Part shown: positions 7,740-15,861 of the stretch, one piece after another | Layout of the letters: every line of letters begins with the position of its first letter | Position numbering within the stretch: position 1 is the first letter of the stretch | Assembly (NCBI GenBank): GCA_045594565.1 | Contig: JAZNYT010000103.1 | Location: 1 to 35,323 of the forward strand | DNA length: 35,323 bases | Direction: 5' to 3' | Origin: RGIG6353 sp045594565 | Lineage (GTDB): Bacteria > Bacillota > Clostridia > Oscillospirales > SIG627 | Translations under genes and position numbers: made by a program | The notes under the pieces: model-generated | What the model saw: only the letters and a program-made list of their open reading frames with translations | Database searches by the model: none | What the model was told of the DNA's origin: nothing

Positions 7740-10526
7740 TTAGTTTGCGCTGACAATAAAGCCTTCCTGTGCATTAACGTTTGCTTTAGTAAATAATTTT
7801 GAAGCAGAGCCGATAGTGTTATAACAATCAGCGTCCAATTCATTTTCTGTAGCAACAACCTTAACGTTTGCCGCATTGGTGTAAGATGTAATGTTTACAA
7901 GACCATTATCGAACTTGTTGCCTGTGATCTCTACATTAGCGAATGCACTAACGTATACGGGTGCCGTATTAAAGGTGTTTCCACTAAGTGTAACGTTCTT
8001 AACTTCCTTTGCATTCTCGTTATCGGACACACCGCGTCTCCAGTTGGTGAAGGTGCAGTTTGTAATAACAACGTCAGCATCTATCTGTGAGGAAGCGTTG
8101 GTGTCACCAATCTGAATCGCATTGTCCTTATTTATAGTAGTGTCATTGGGACCAATGAAGGTACAATTATCTACTGTAAGGTCATTTGTTGCAGAAATTG
8201 CTCTGATCCATGCAGATGCATAAACTACCTCACTCATATCGAAAGTAAGGTTCTTAACAGTTGCGGGTGCTTCAAATCTGAAAGCGCAGTGATAGTTGAA
8301 ACCATCGTGAACCTTGCCTGTAAACTTGAGTGTATAGCCTAAACCGTCAATTGTAATTTCCTTTGTAAGGTTTGAGCCGGTGTAACGACGGTCCCAGTCC
8401 TCTGATACGGTGATATCGTTTGCAATAAGAATTGCATCACCATCATTAGCACCCTTGATTGCCGCTTTAAGCTCATCTGCAGTTGTTACAATAGAAGTAC
8501 CAACAGTCCAGATACCATCGTTTTTAACAAGCTGTCTTTCGCTTACAACATATCTTTCGGGGTTAGCGTTGAAGTTACCGCCGCTTATATTTAACCCTGC
8601 CTGCTCGTCCGGTACGTTGTTAAGTACCCATGCGTCCATTCCGCCGCGGAAGGTTCCACCGTAAACATTGATAAATGCTCCGCCGGCAAAGCCCGGCTCA
8701 TTAGCATTGCTCTGTGCAGTTAAAACGTAAAGGTTGCTGTTATCGCCTATGGATCCATCTTTGTTAGCAATCCACTTACCGCCGTATACATTGATAGTAC
8801 CGCCGCTTGTCATGGCAATAAATCCGCCCTTGGCGCCCTTACCGTAACCGCCGTATGCGTTAATTGTACCATTTCCGCCGACACCGACAAGACATCCGTT
8901 GTAGCTTGTGGTACCGTTCTGATAAATCTCAGCACCATCGTAGATATTAATAGTAGCTGCCCATGATTCAATACCCAAATAGCTGTTTTTACCATTTATA
9001 ACAGTTCCGGATTTAACGTTCAATTCTGCTCCGCCTCTGATTTTTGCAACAGAACCATTGCTGTTATTGCCGTAAAGATTTATATTTTCAAGGTTGATGG
9101 TAACCTTCTGTGTGCTGGTGGTAGATGTGCAAACAGCACAATAAGCACTTGAAGTTGCATCCAAAGTTCCGTTTTTGATTGTGATAACGTTTTCCTTTTC
9201 ACCATCGTTTTTGAAATTGAGCAAATAATCGTTAATGAATGAATCGTTGGTTATTGTATAGTCGTTCAAATCAATAGTAAAGCTCTTGTCACCAACATAT
9301 AAAAGACCGTCTTTCCATCCACCGTTATCGCTGTATGCATCTTTATTGAACTCTATATTTCCTGCAAGAGTAATAACGTCGCCATCCTCTGCTGCTGCTG
9401 TTGTTACTAACAATTCTTTAGCGGTATCAATCTTACCGTCGTTGTAACCAACAGTTACCTCACAAAAATGAGTTGCAGTATAGGTAATGTTCTTGTCTGC
9501 ATCAACTACGGGAGAAGCTACTATTTCGCCGTCGTGATATACGATTACTGTATCACCAACGTTAAATGCATTACCAACGTTGAACTTAACGGTTATAGGT
9601 TCATCGTTTCCAAGCGCCTCAAGGTCGATAACGTCGCCGTTTTCGTCGATAAGGTCAATGTGGTCAAGTGTAACTGTATTGTTTGATGTGTTGATTCTGG
9701 GCTCTGCATGAGAAAGTGCAACCGAAGCAGGAGCATCTGTTACCTGTGCAAGGTCAGAAAGAAAATCAGCCGAAAGGGTAAGTGTTACGTTATTCTCAAT
9801 AGGAGTTGTGATAGTCTGTTCAACTGCAGCTTCACCGATTGCAGGAAGGGTAACCTGACTTGAAGTTGCAGTTACAACGGCATCCTTGTCATAATTTTCA
9901 TCAAAGCTGTCTTCCTCAGAGGTGAGCTGAGTTGCGTAAATTACAATATCAAATGCACCGCCAAGATCCTTGCCCTGATAGTCGTTGCCTGCTTCTTCTC
10001 TCATCTTGAGAGCAATACCGAGGTATGCTGTGTCGCCTGCAGTATTCTTAGGATTAAGTATACCGTTTGTAGTCTGTTCAATAGTGTTAACAAACTCTTT
10101 AACAGTACCTGCATAAGTCCAGTTTGCAACAGCGTCTCTATCGGTAGGATAGGACGTTACTGTTGTGTCAACGTAAACGTCGATAACGTCAGCAAGAATA
10201 GAAAGTGCTGCTGTTGACGTAAACTGTGCTACCCATTTAAGAGCAAGTGTGCCTTCGTTTTCGATCTTAAGAATCTTAACGTCTGTGTAGCCTGGTTCCC
10301 AATTATCATAGTTAAAAATGGGAGCTTTGCTTGTCTTGATAGAGTTCCATGTATCTGTAGTCTTATCAAGAAGCTCGAGGTCTACCTTGAGGGTACCTGA
10401 CTGAATCTTGTTGTTGCTTGATGTTACGCTATCTGTAAACCAAGCAAATGTTGTTCCTATGAGCATTGAACAGCAGAGAAGAAGTGCTATTGCACTCATA
10501 AAAAGTGAATGTTTTGTTTTAGTCAT
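7740..10526 (-). CDS. SipW-type secreted protein with beta-helix repeat region (paralog 2)
   Basis: Starting at MTKTKHSLFMS (AAGGAG eight bases upstream) this is 928 residues; the frame is open 18 codons further, without a good ribosome site. The signal peptide ends TTFAWFTDS. Residues about 35-215 are the same TasA-like module as in the paralogs (NWEPGYTDVKILKIENEGTLALKW, LGIALKMREEAGNDYQGKDLG). Linker regions with VTLTLSADF and DPITVKFNVG-like strands follow, then from about 370 a long parallel-beta-helix-like region (FTIDLNDYTITND, INAYGGYGKGAKGG, VDNCTFIGPND, VTLSGNTF). There is no anchor at the C-terminus. It sits directly after the TasA-like gene and before two-hairpin copy 2. Pectin-lyase-like folds can bind or cut polysaccharide, but no catalytic residues can be assigned, so I call it an adhesin or matrix protein. 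Confidence 0.87.
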   Translation of the reverse strand: MTKTKHSLFMSAIALLLCCSMLIGTTFAWFTDSVTSSNNKIQSGTLKVDLELLDKTTDTWNSIKTSKAPIFNYDNWEPGYTDVKILKIENEGTLALKWVAQFTSTAALSILADVIDVYVDTTVTSYPTDRDAVANWTYAGTVKEFVNTIEQTTNGILNPKNTAGDTAYLGIALKMREEAGNDYQGKDLGGAFDIVIYATQLTSEEDSFDENYDKDAVVTATSSQVTLPAIGEAAVEQTITTPIENNVTLTLSADFLSDLAQVTDAPASVALSHAEPRINTSNNTVTLDHIDLIDENGDVIDLEALGNDEPITVKFNVGNAFNVGDTVIVYHDGEIVASPVVDADKNITYTATHFCEVTVGYNDGKIDTAKELLVTTAAAEDGDVITLAGNIEFNKDAYSDNGGWKDGLLYVGDKSFTIDLNDYTITNDSFINDYLLNFKNDGEKENVITIKNGTLDATSSAYCAVCTSTTSTQKVTINLENINLYGNNSNGSVAKIRGGAELNVKSGTVINGKNSYLGIESWAATINIYDGAEIYQNGTTSYNGCLVGVGGNGTINAYGGYGKGAKGGFIAMTSGGTINVYGGKWIANKDGSIGDNSNLYVLTAQSNANEPGFAGGAFINVYGGTFRGGMDAWVLNNVPDEQAGLNISGGNFNANPERYVVSERQLVKNDGIWTVGTSIVTTADELKAAIKGANDGDAILIANDITVSEDWDRRYTGSNLTKEITIDGLGYTLKFTGKVHDGFNYHCAFRFEAPATVKNLTFDMSEVVYASAWIRAISATNDLTVDNCTFIGPNDTTINKDNAIQIGDTNASSQIDADVVITNCTFTNWRRGVSDNENAKEVKNVTLSGNTFNTAPVYVSAFANVEITGNKFDNGLVNITSYTNAANVKVVATENELDADCYNTIGSASKLFTKANVNAQEGFIVSAN

Positions 10527-10600
10527 TACTTTTCTCCTTTTGCGATATTTTATAAAGTCATAAAACCAAAACCGTTTCAATTAAAAAATTGAGTTAATTG

Positions 10601-11731
10601 TTACATCATAAAATTGGTGCTTGTGAAGCCGGTAACGTATTCTGCAACAATGGTGTCAATGTTGCTATAAGTAACCTTTACACCATTGATAGTTACGTTT
10701 TCAAGAATTATCTGACCGGTACCATGTGCACTGGTAATAAACTTACTGCCGGCTTCAATAGTAAGGTCTGTATTCTTGATATACATCGTAACGTTCTGTT
10801 CATCAGCGGGAACGTCAACCAAGCTTGCACCCGACTTGAGCGTTGCGGTAGCATCGCTCATCATAAGAACGCCGGGCATACTGGGATCGGTATAATTTGC
10901 TGGATCGTAGCTGATGGGAGTTGCTGTAAAGGTACCGAGATTACCGGTAACAGGATAAGAAATTGAAACAGGTGCGTCATCATCATTCGCTAAATCTTTA
11001 TCAATCACTACGCCTGCAACAACACCCTCCTCATCCCAATACTTTGCAAATGCTTCCTTAGCACTTGTTACGTCTGCAAGATGCTCGGACTGGATAGCCT
11101 GACCAACGATAGAGACATTGAACTTATCCATTTCAGCTGCCTGCTCCTTAGTAAGCTCTGTAGGGATAACTACAGCGTCAAAGAGCTGTTCTGTTGTAGC
11201 TTTTGCTTCAAGAACCTCATTGTAGTAATAAACGAATACGAAGGTGTCCTTGTTTGTGTAGTACTTATGTGCAAGCTCCCACTTATCGCTTGTTCCGGGA
11301 AGGAATAATTTAACATCTTCCCAAACGCTTACTTCGGAATCCTTGGGAGTCATAGCAACTTTGAGGATATCCGCCTCAGTAACGGTAACAATAGCACGAA
11401 CGTACTGAGGATGAACGCCTGTGTTAGTAAGATAGGGCTTTTTAGTCATTACTTCACCGGGAAGAATAAGCTCGTAAGTCGCAGAATTCTCGGTGGTGTC
11501 TCCTTTGCCTATCTCAACAAGAGGAGTTGCGGGGTCACGGTCGGTATCAACCTCTTCCCATGCGTCAATGCCGAATACTTCATCGGGATCAACGGTAGTG
11601 GAATCACCAACCATAAACTCATTGGTTACGCTGTCACTGTCAGTGAACCAAGCGAGTGTGCCGAGAGAAAGAATTGCAATAGCACACACAATAAGGGAAA
11701 TCGCAAAAATCTTCTTTTTGGTCATTTTCAT
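10601..11731 (-). CDS. TasA-like SipW-dependent secreted protein
   Basis: This 376-residue protein follows the SipW-like peptidase gene after 16 bp, the same order as sipW-tasA in Bacillus. The signal peptide ends LGTLAWFTDSDSVTNEF. The main domain (about 30-215) contains ELILPGEVMTKKPYLTNTGVHPQYVRAIVTVTEAD and FNVSIVGQAIQSEHL, a pattern of TasA/camelysin-type domains. A C-terminal segment (about 270-376) has short strands such as TATLKSGASL, MYIKNTDLTIEAGSKF and ILENVTINGVKV, which look like a small beta-helix. There is no anchor. The start is the first ATG, ten bases after AGGAGG; a second ATG lies two codons in. It is the best candidate for the main fibre subunit by its position next to the peptidase; that is inference. 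Confidence 0.86.
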   Translation of the reverse strand: MKMTKKKIFAISLIVCAIAILSLGTLAWFTDSDSVTNEFMVGDSTTVDPDEVFGIDAWEEVDTDRDPATPLVEIGKGDTTENSATYELILPGEVMTKKPYLTNTGVHPQYVRAIVTVTEADILKVAMTPKDSEVSVWEDVKLFLPGTSDKWELAHKYYTNKDTFVFVYYYNEVLEAKATTEQLFDAVVIPTELTKEQAAEMDKFNVSIVGQAIQSEHLADVTSAKEAFAKYWDEEGVVAGVVIDKDLANDDDAPVSISYPVTGNLGTFTATPISYDPANYTDPSMPGVLMMSDATATLKSGASLVDVPADEQNVTMYIKNTDLTIEAGSKFITSAHGTGQIILENVTINGVKVTYSNIDTIVAEYVTGFTSTNFMM

Positions 11732-11747
11732 TTCAAAATGTCCTCCT

Positions 11748-12302
11748 TTAATTATTTTTTATATCATCGCTTGAGGGCGAATTTATAAACTCTTTTATTT
11801 CTTCGTCTTCTTTTTTCTTCTTTCCCGAAAGGTCGGGAAGAAAGACAATAGCCATAAGAACAATAGCAATACCGACTGTTATGTAGGTGCCGGGCGGGTT
11901 TTGAATAAAGTCGGATACGTAGCCTAGCTTAGGCAGTGAAAATTTTGGAACGCCTATAAGGTTATTAAAGTGAACAGGTGTTGCATCGGGGGCCTTATTT
12001 GCATCTCCCTTAGTATAAAAATGCTTGTTTTCGGCATCTATTTCCACAACTCTGTGTGTGGCTACAGTAAGATTTTCGTCAAGGACAAAGGTTATGGGGT
12101 CACCGACGTTCACGTCAAGGGGTGATATCGGCTCTACGTAAATGAGGTCCCCTACCTTGTATTCAGGCTCCATACTCCCTGACACTACGGTAAACACCTT
12201 ATAGCCCATAAGCCGTGATCCCATAAGGAACACTGCCATGAGAACAAATAACACAACTAAAACTGTAGTTGTGATGCTCCAAATTTTTTTAAGTGTATTC
12301 AT
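11748..12302 (-). CDS. sipW: SipW-like (ER-type) signal peptidase I
   Basis: Signal peptidases of this type remove SipW-dependent signal peptides of TasA-family proteins at the outer face of the membrane. The 184-residue product has an N-terminal membrane segment (about 8-28), the catalytic serine in VVSGSMEPEYKVGDLI (about S43), and a histidine in VATHRVVEI (about H83) where bacterial-type enzymes have lysine; the Ser-His pair marks the archaeal/ER/SipW class. KGDANKAPD supplies the conserved Asp region. A second membrane segment lies at about 139-158, followed by a charged tail. The gene precedes the TasA-like gene by 16 bp and follows two-hairpin copy 3. Substrates are presumably the several SipW-type precursors of the locus. 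The symbol is given by analogy with Bacillus. Confidence 0.92.
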   Translation of the reverse strand: MNTLKKIWSITTTVLVVLFVLMAVFLMGSRLMGYKVFTVVSGSMEPEYKVGDLIYVEPISPLDVNVGDPITFVLDENLTVATHRVVEIDAENKHFYTKGDANKAPDATPVHFNNLIGVPKFSLPKLGYVSDFIQNPPGTYITVGIAIVLMAIVFLPDLSGKKKKEDEEIKEFINSPSSDDIKNN

Positions 12303-12326
12303 ACGTTAAACTCCTTTCGAGTTATC

Positions 12327-12509
12327 GGCAATCAAAGGGCAAAAACTACACAGAAGCTTTGAAGTAATAAGAAGTAGTGAATGGATAATAAGCTTATGTG
12401 TGCTTTGCTGACACCTTACGTCTTCACTTTTACGTCTTACCTCTTACATTAAAATGCAAAGCATTTTTGCCCTTTGATTGCCGCCTATCCCTCGTTTGAG
12501 GGATAGGAC
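12327..12509 (-). repeat. Two-hairpin intercistronic element, copy 3, with enlarged loop
   Basis: The short hairpin is CCTATCCCTC/GAGGGATAGG (plus 12484-12507). The long stem is a perfect 19-bp inverted repeat, 12327-12345 with 12464-12482, but its loop is about 118 bp instead of about 10. The loop carries the repeated motif TACGTCTT and AT-rich sequence with no ORF, suggesting a small insertion within a pre-existing hairpin. The element lies between the first beta-helix gene and sipW. Confidence 0.75.
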
Positions 12510-12518
12510 GGGATTGAA

Positions 12519-14312
12519 TTAGTTGTTAGGATAGATAACTGTTACGCCGTCGTGAGTTTTGCCACCACTTACACCCTTATCTCCACCGAAAAGTTGATCA
12601 AATGTAAGCAATTCTTCGTGAGATTCATCCGTGTCATGCGTATGGTTTGCATCTACGCCATCGGTGGCATAGCCTGCCTGAACACGTTTGAATTTCCATT
12701 CATCTGCAGCTGCATACGAACCCTTACCGTAAGATTCGGATTCACAATATGTATAATTTACCCAATCACCATAAGTTACCGTGCAATTCTTACAAGTCAA
12801 ATAAGATGCGGTAGCCGTTCCGTCAGTAACTTCTTCACTCATACCAATAAGCATACCGCAAAGACGGTAATTGTAGTATTGGTAGTTAGAGCATGCATCG
12901 TTGAATGCATCCAGTTTAGCAGAAACATCACAATCTTCAAAAGTCAATTCTGCGTTGCCCCACTTACCTCCTACGATGCCACCCAAAGAAGCATCGTAAG
13001 TTCCCCACAAAGCTGATACTGTAGTATCAATTACATCAACGTTTTTAAATGTCTGTTTACCGTTTACTTCACCGACTACACCACCTGTATATCTGTTATA
13101 GTTAGCAATAGTGGAATTTTTGACAATGATATTTTCATATGTGCAATTGCCATAGGAGTAACCAACAACAGCACCCATATCTATACATTCCATAACAATT
13201 TCGGCTTTGTCGATAATAACGTTCTTGATCGTAGCATCAACTACAGATGCAAACAATCCTCCGCCCTCGGTACTATAGTCTAATCCAAGAGCCCAACCGT
13301 TCTGATACATATTAGAAATTGTATGACCTTGACCATCAAAAGTTCCTTTGAACACTACACCATATCCATATCCAATAGGGTCAAAGCTTACAGTTTCGCC
13401 GTTTGCATCTACACAATACAAATCGATGTTGGAAGCAAGCTTTATCGTCTTATCTGCGAAGTTTTTTCCAGCATCTACGAGTTTTGCGAAAGCAACGAGT
13501 TCCTCTGCAGTAGAAATAATATATTCATCTTCGGCAAGGCTTACGTTTTCTATATCGGTCTCTGATGCATTACGTGGAAGACCGAAGAGTGCAAAATCGG
13601 CAGTGCCATCCCATGTATCAGCGGTATCAAGTTTTTCATATTCAGCATCAACGTCATAGTTCTTGTCAAAGGAGTCCTCTTCAGAGTTAAGCTGTGTTGC
13701 AAGAAGCTGAATAGAAAAATCAGTTCCTACCATCTTGTTCTGATATTCGTTTCCTGCTTCTTCTCTCATTTTAAGAGCAAGAGTTATAACGTGCTTATCA
13801 CCGCTTTTAAGATTTCCGTTAGCGGTAGCGGAAAGCCCTGCAAGAGCTTGTCGAAGAGTTCCCATAGGTGTCTTTCCGTCAAGGTCATCTCTTTCAATCT
13901 TCTCTGCCGGATCAAGATAGTAAACATCAATAACGTCAGCGAGATTATCGAGAGTGGTAACATCAGTTATCTTTACGCCGTTTTCGTCATACGGAATGAT
14001 GTTCAAAACGTATTTGAGAGCAAGTGAACCTTCGTTCTCAATTTTGATGTGTCTTACCTCGGTATAACCGGGCTCCCAAAGAGACGAATTGAAGATAGCC
14101 CCCGTAGATGCATCCTTCCAAGCTGTGCTGGTTTCAGGATCAGCATCTGCACCGAGCCACTCCATTGTTACATCAAGCGTACCTGACTTGATGACGTTGT
14201 TACTTGAAGTAACGCTATCCGTAAACCAAGCGAAGGTTGTTCCGATGAGCATTGAAAAGCAAAGAAGAAGTGCTATCGCGCTCATCATAAGTGAATGCTT
14301 TGTCTTTGTCAT
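12519..14312 (-). CDS. SipW-type secreted protein with GLUG-like repeats (paralog 3)
   Basis: From MTKTKHSLMMS (AGGAGG eight bases upstream) the product is 597 residues. The signal peptide ends TTFAWFTDS. Residues about 35-225 form the shared TasA-like module (LWEPGYTEVRHIKIENEGSLALKY, ITLALKMREEAGNEYQNK). The C-terminal part from about 265 begins DEYIISTAEELVAFAKLVDAGKNFADKTIKLASNIDL and continues FKGTFDGQGHTISNM, VGAVVGYSYGN, TGGVVGEVNG and LGGIVGGKWG, the signature of GLUG-motif repeat proteins. It has no anchor. It is the first structural gene after the regulator and peptidase, so it may be the most strongly expressed. A 39-bp stretch near its 5' end (14217-14255) is identical to 3404-3442 in paralog 1, a possible site for recombination between paralogs. 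Confidence 0.88.
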   Translation of the reverse strand: MTKTKHSLMMSAIALLLCFSMLIGTTFAWFTDSVTSSNNVIKSGTLDVTMEWLGADADPETSTAWKDASTGAIFNSSLWEPGYTEVRHIKIENEGSLALKYVLNIIPYDENGVKITDVTTLDNLADVIDVYYLDPAEKIERDDLDGKTPMGTLRQALAGLSATANGNLKSGDKHVITLALKMREEAGNEYQNKMVGTDFSIQLLATQLNSEEDSFDKNYDVDAEYEKLDTADTWDGTADFALFGLPRNASETDIENVSLAEDEYIISTAEELVAFAKLVDAGKNFADKTIKLASNIDLYCVDANGETVSFDPIGYGYGVVFKGTFDGQGHTISNMYQNGWALGLDYSTEGGGLFASVVDATIKNVIIDKAEIVMECIDMGAVVGYSYGNCTYENIIVKNSTIANYNRYTGGVVGEVNGKQTFKNVDVIDTTVSALWGTYDASLGGIVGGKWGNAELTFEDCDVSAKLDAFNDACSNYQYYNYRLCGMLIGMSEEVTDGTATASYLTCKNCTVTYGDWVNYTYCESESYGKGSYAAADEWKFKRVQAGYATDGVDANHTHDTDESHEELLTFDQLFGGDKGVSGGKTHDGVTVIYPNN

Positions 14313-14335
14313 TTTTATGACCTCCTTAAAAAAAT

Positions 14336-14557
14336 TCAATATTTTACAAATGGTAAAATTGACAAAATAAGTGCTCTGCGTTTCTGCACGTAGTAATTAC
14401 GCTCAGCGCCTGTGCATCTTTTTATTTCTATATTTAACGCTCGAAGCTCCTTTGAAAATTCAACACTCCAGCGAACAAACGAAATAAAAAGGGTTATGAA
14501 GAAAAACGCTAAAATTATAATAATAAAGAAATACGATGCTGTCATTGTATTATCCAT
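14336..14557 (-). CDS. Small membrane protein of unknown function
   Basis: I do not recognise a family. The 73-residue product has one strong membrane segment (about residues 8-30, rich in Ile, Phe and Leu), then an amphipathic basic region with ELRALNIEIKRC and YYVQKRRALI, and a short hydrophobic end. Its ATG lies five bases after the stop codon of the upstream peptidase with only a weak ribosome site, suggesting translational coupling. It is followed after 23 bp by the first SipW-type structural gene. A helper of the signal peptidase or of fibre export would fit the position but is a guess. Confidence 0.65.
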   Translation of the reverse strand: MDNTMTASYFFIIIILAFFFITLFISFVRWSVEFSKELRALNIEIKRCTGAERNYYVQKRRALILSILPFVKY

Positions 14558-14562
14558 GGCTT

Positions 14563-15252
14563 TTATTCCGTTTTATTTTCGCTGTCTTTTTTCTTTTCAA
14601 GCTCTGCCTTGAGTGCCTGAAGCTCTTCAAGCATCTTGGCATTTTCAGCTCTTTCTTTTTCGATTTCCGCCTTTTCCTTTTCCATAGCTTCGGTCTGCTC
14701 CGCTTTATAACGACGGAAAAGACGTACACAGTTTATACCCTGATAAAGTATCAAGAGCATAAAGGGAATAAAGATGCAGATTATGTAGCCCTGAGGAGTT
14801 TTAAGGAAATTAAAGAAGGTACCCACGCCTATAAGACGGCTGGTATACTTACCAAGCACGTAAGGATGAGTGACTATCGTCAAATCGTCCTCCCCTGTTG
14901 TTGTACCGTAGGTGATGAAGCCGGGGTCTCCTTTTGCATCGGTGGTAAGCTTTCTTATTTTATGGGTGATTACCTCGCCGAAGCTGTCGCTGTTCTGGGA
15001 AACGTAGGTGATAATGTCCCCTTCCTTAAGGGTGGAGGGTGAAACCTCCTTGACGAAGATAAGGTCGCCTGCGTCGAAGTCGGTTGCCGCCATGGAGTCC
15101 GAATTTACTATGTAAGCCTTGTAGCCGAAGAGGTCACGGTCGTTGCGGTTAAATGTAGTAACCGAAATAACGGTAAATATCATCATAAATACCGCAAGTG
15201 CTACAATAAGCCAAACTGTGGTTGTTTTTATAACGTGTAATGCTTTTTTCAA
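14563..15252 (-). CDS. Signal peptidase I, SipW/ER type, with coiled-coil tail
   Basis: A second signal peptidase of the Ser-His class, 229 residues. The N-terminal membrane segment is at about 12-32. The catalytic serine is in VNSDSMAATDFDAGDLIFV (about S53) and the histidine in EVITHKIRKL (about H97), followed by GDPGFITYGTTTGEDD. A second membrane segment is at about 157-175. The C-terminal 50 residues (EAMEKEKAEIEKERAENAKMLEELQ onward, split here for length) are a highly charged predicted coiled coil on the cytoplasmic side, absent from the shorter enzyme at 11748-12302. It follows the TetR gene by 16 bp. Two SipW-class peptidases in one locus suggest division of substrates, for example large beta-helix proteins versus small TasA-like subunits. 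That division is inference. Confidence 0.9.
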   Translation of the reverse strand: MKKALHVIKTTTVWLIVALAVFMMIFTVISVTTFNRNDRDLFGYKAYIVNSDSMAATDFDAGDLIFVKEVSPSTLKEGDIITYVSQNSDSFGEVITHKIRKLTTDAKGDPGFITYGTTTGEDDLTIVTHPYVLGKYTSRLIGVGTFFNFLKTPQGYIICIFIPFMLLILYQGINCVRLFRRYKAEQTEAMEKEKAEIEKERAENAKMLEELQALKAELEKKKDSENKTE

Positions 15253-15268
15253 ATCGCACCTCCTGAAA

Positions 15269-15835
15269 TCACGACATTGAAATTTTAATTTTCAGAACAA
15301 TAGCTTCATATAGGTCATTAAGTTGAATTTCAGTAACAGGGCGGTCATACCATACAGCATAGTCTAAAATGATCGAAATAAAATTAAAGACCGAAGGGAG
15401 CAAAAGCTCTTCTTTGCAACAGGTAATTTCCGAAAGATTTTTTATAAACATGTGGTAAAGCGGTTGGAGCTTTTCAGCCTCCTCCCTCATACGCTCGCCG
15501 TATACGGGACTTGTCGCAACTTGGTACACCGTACGTAGCTCATCAATATTCTTGTCCACTACATCAAGGAAGGTATCGAAAAAACGCTTAAGATCATTAA
15601 CGTTTTTCAGGGCGTAGTCAATTAATGCATTAGCCGCTTTTAGAAACCCGTGTCTTGCTATTTCAATTATGCAATCATCTTTGCTCTCAAAATAGTTGTA
15701 AAGATTGGACGGACTGCATCCGATACCCGAGGCTATCGACCTGAGAGATGCATTTTCGATGCCATGGGTTACAAGGTATTCAAAGCCCTTATTAAGAACC
15801 TTTTCAGCTTCTTCTCGAGTGACGTTCGCTTTCAT
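15269..15835 (-). CDS. TetR-family transcriptional regulator, first gene of the surface locus
   Basis: TetR-family proteins are dimeric DNA-binding regulators, often autorepressors, released by a ligand. The 188-residue product has the N-terminal helix-turn-helix at about 8-55 (EKVLNKGFEYLVTHG, ENASLRSIASGIGCSPSNLYNYFESKDDC), matching the family pattern including the YNYFESK recognition-helix end. The C-terminal ligand/dimer domain is not recognisable to a subfamily. AGGAGG lies seven bases before the ATG. The gene heads the run of same-strand genes and lies immediately downstream of the 80-bp repeats and the invertible segment, so it would be the first gene read if the segment were inverted. 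A candidate operator is the palindrome at 16271-16292. Confidence 0.92.
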   Translation of the reverse strand: MKANVTREEAEKVLNKGFEYLVTHGIENASLRSIASGIGCSPSNLYNYFESKDDCIIEIARHGFLKAANALIDYALKNVNDLKRFFDTFLDVVDKNIDELRTVYQVATSPVYGERMREEAEKLQPLYHMFIKNLSEITCCKEELLLPSVFNFISIILDYAVWYDRPVTEIQLNDLYEAIVLKIKISMS

Positions 15836-15861
15836 TTTTTACCTCCTGTATTTTAACGATG

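Noticed and set aside
884..14312. Sorting signals on the three large beta-helix proteins
   Set aside because: Their C-termini (FENI, IVSAN, IYPNN) lack an xPxTG motif, hydrophobic segment and basic tail.
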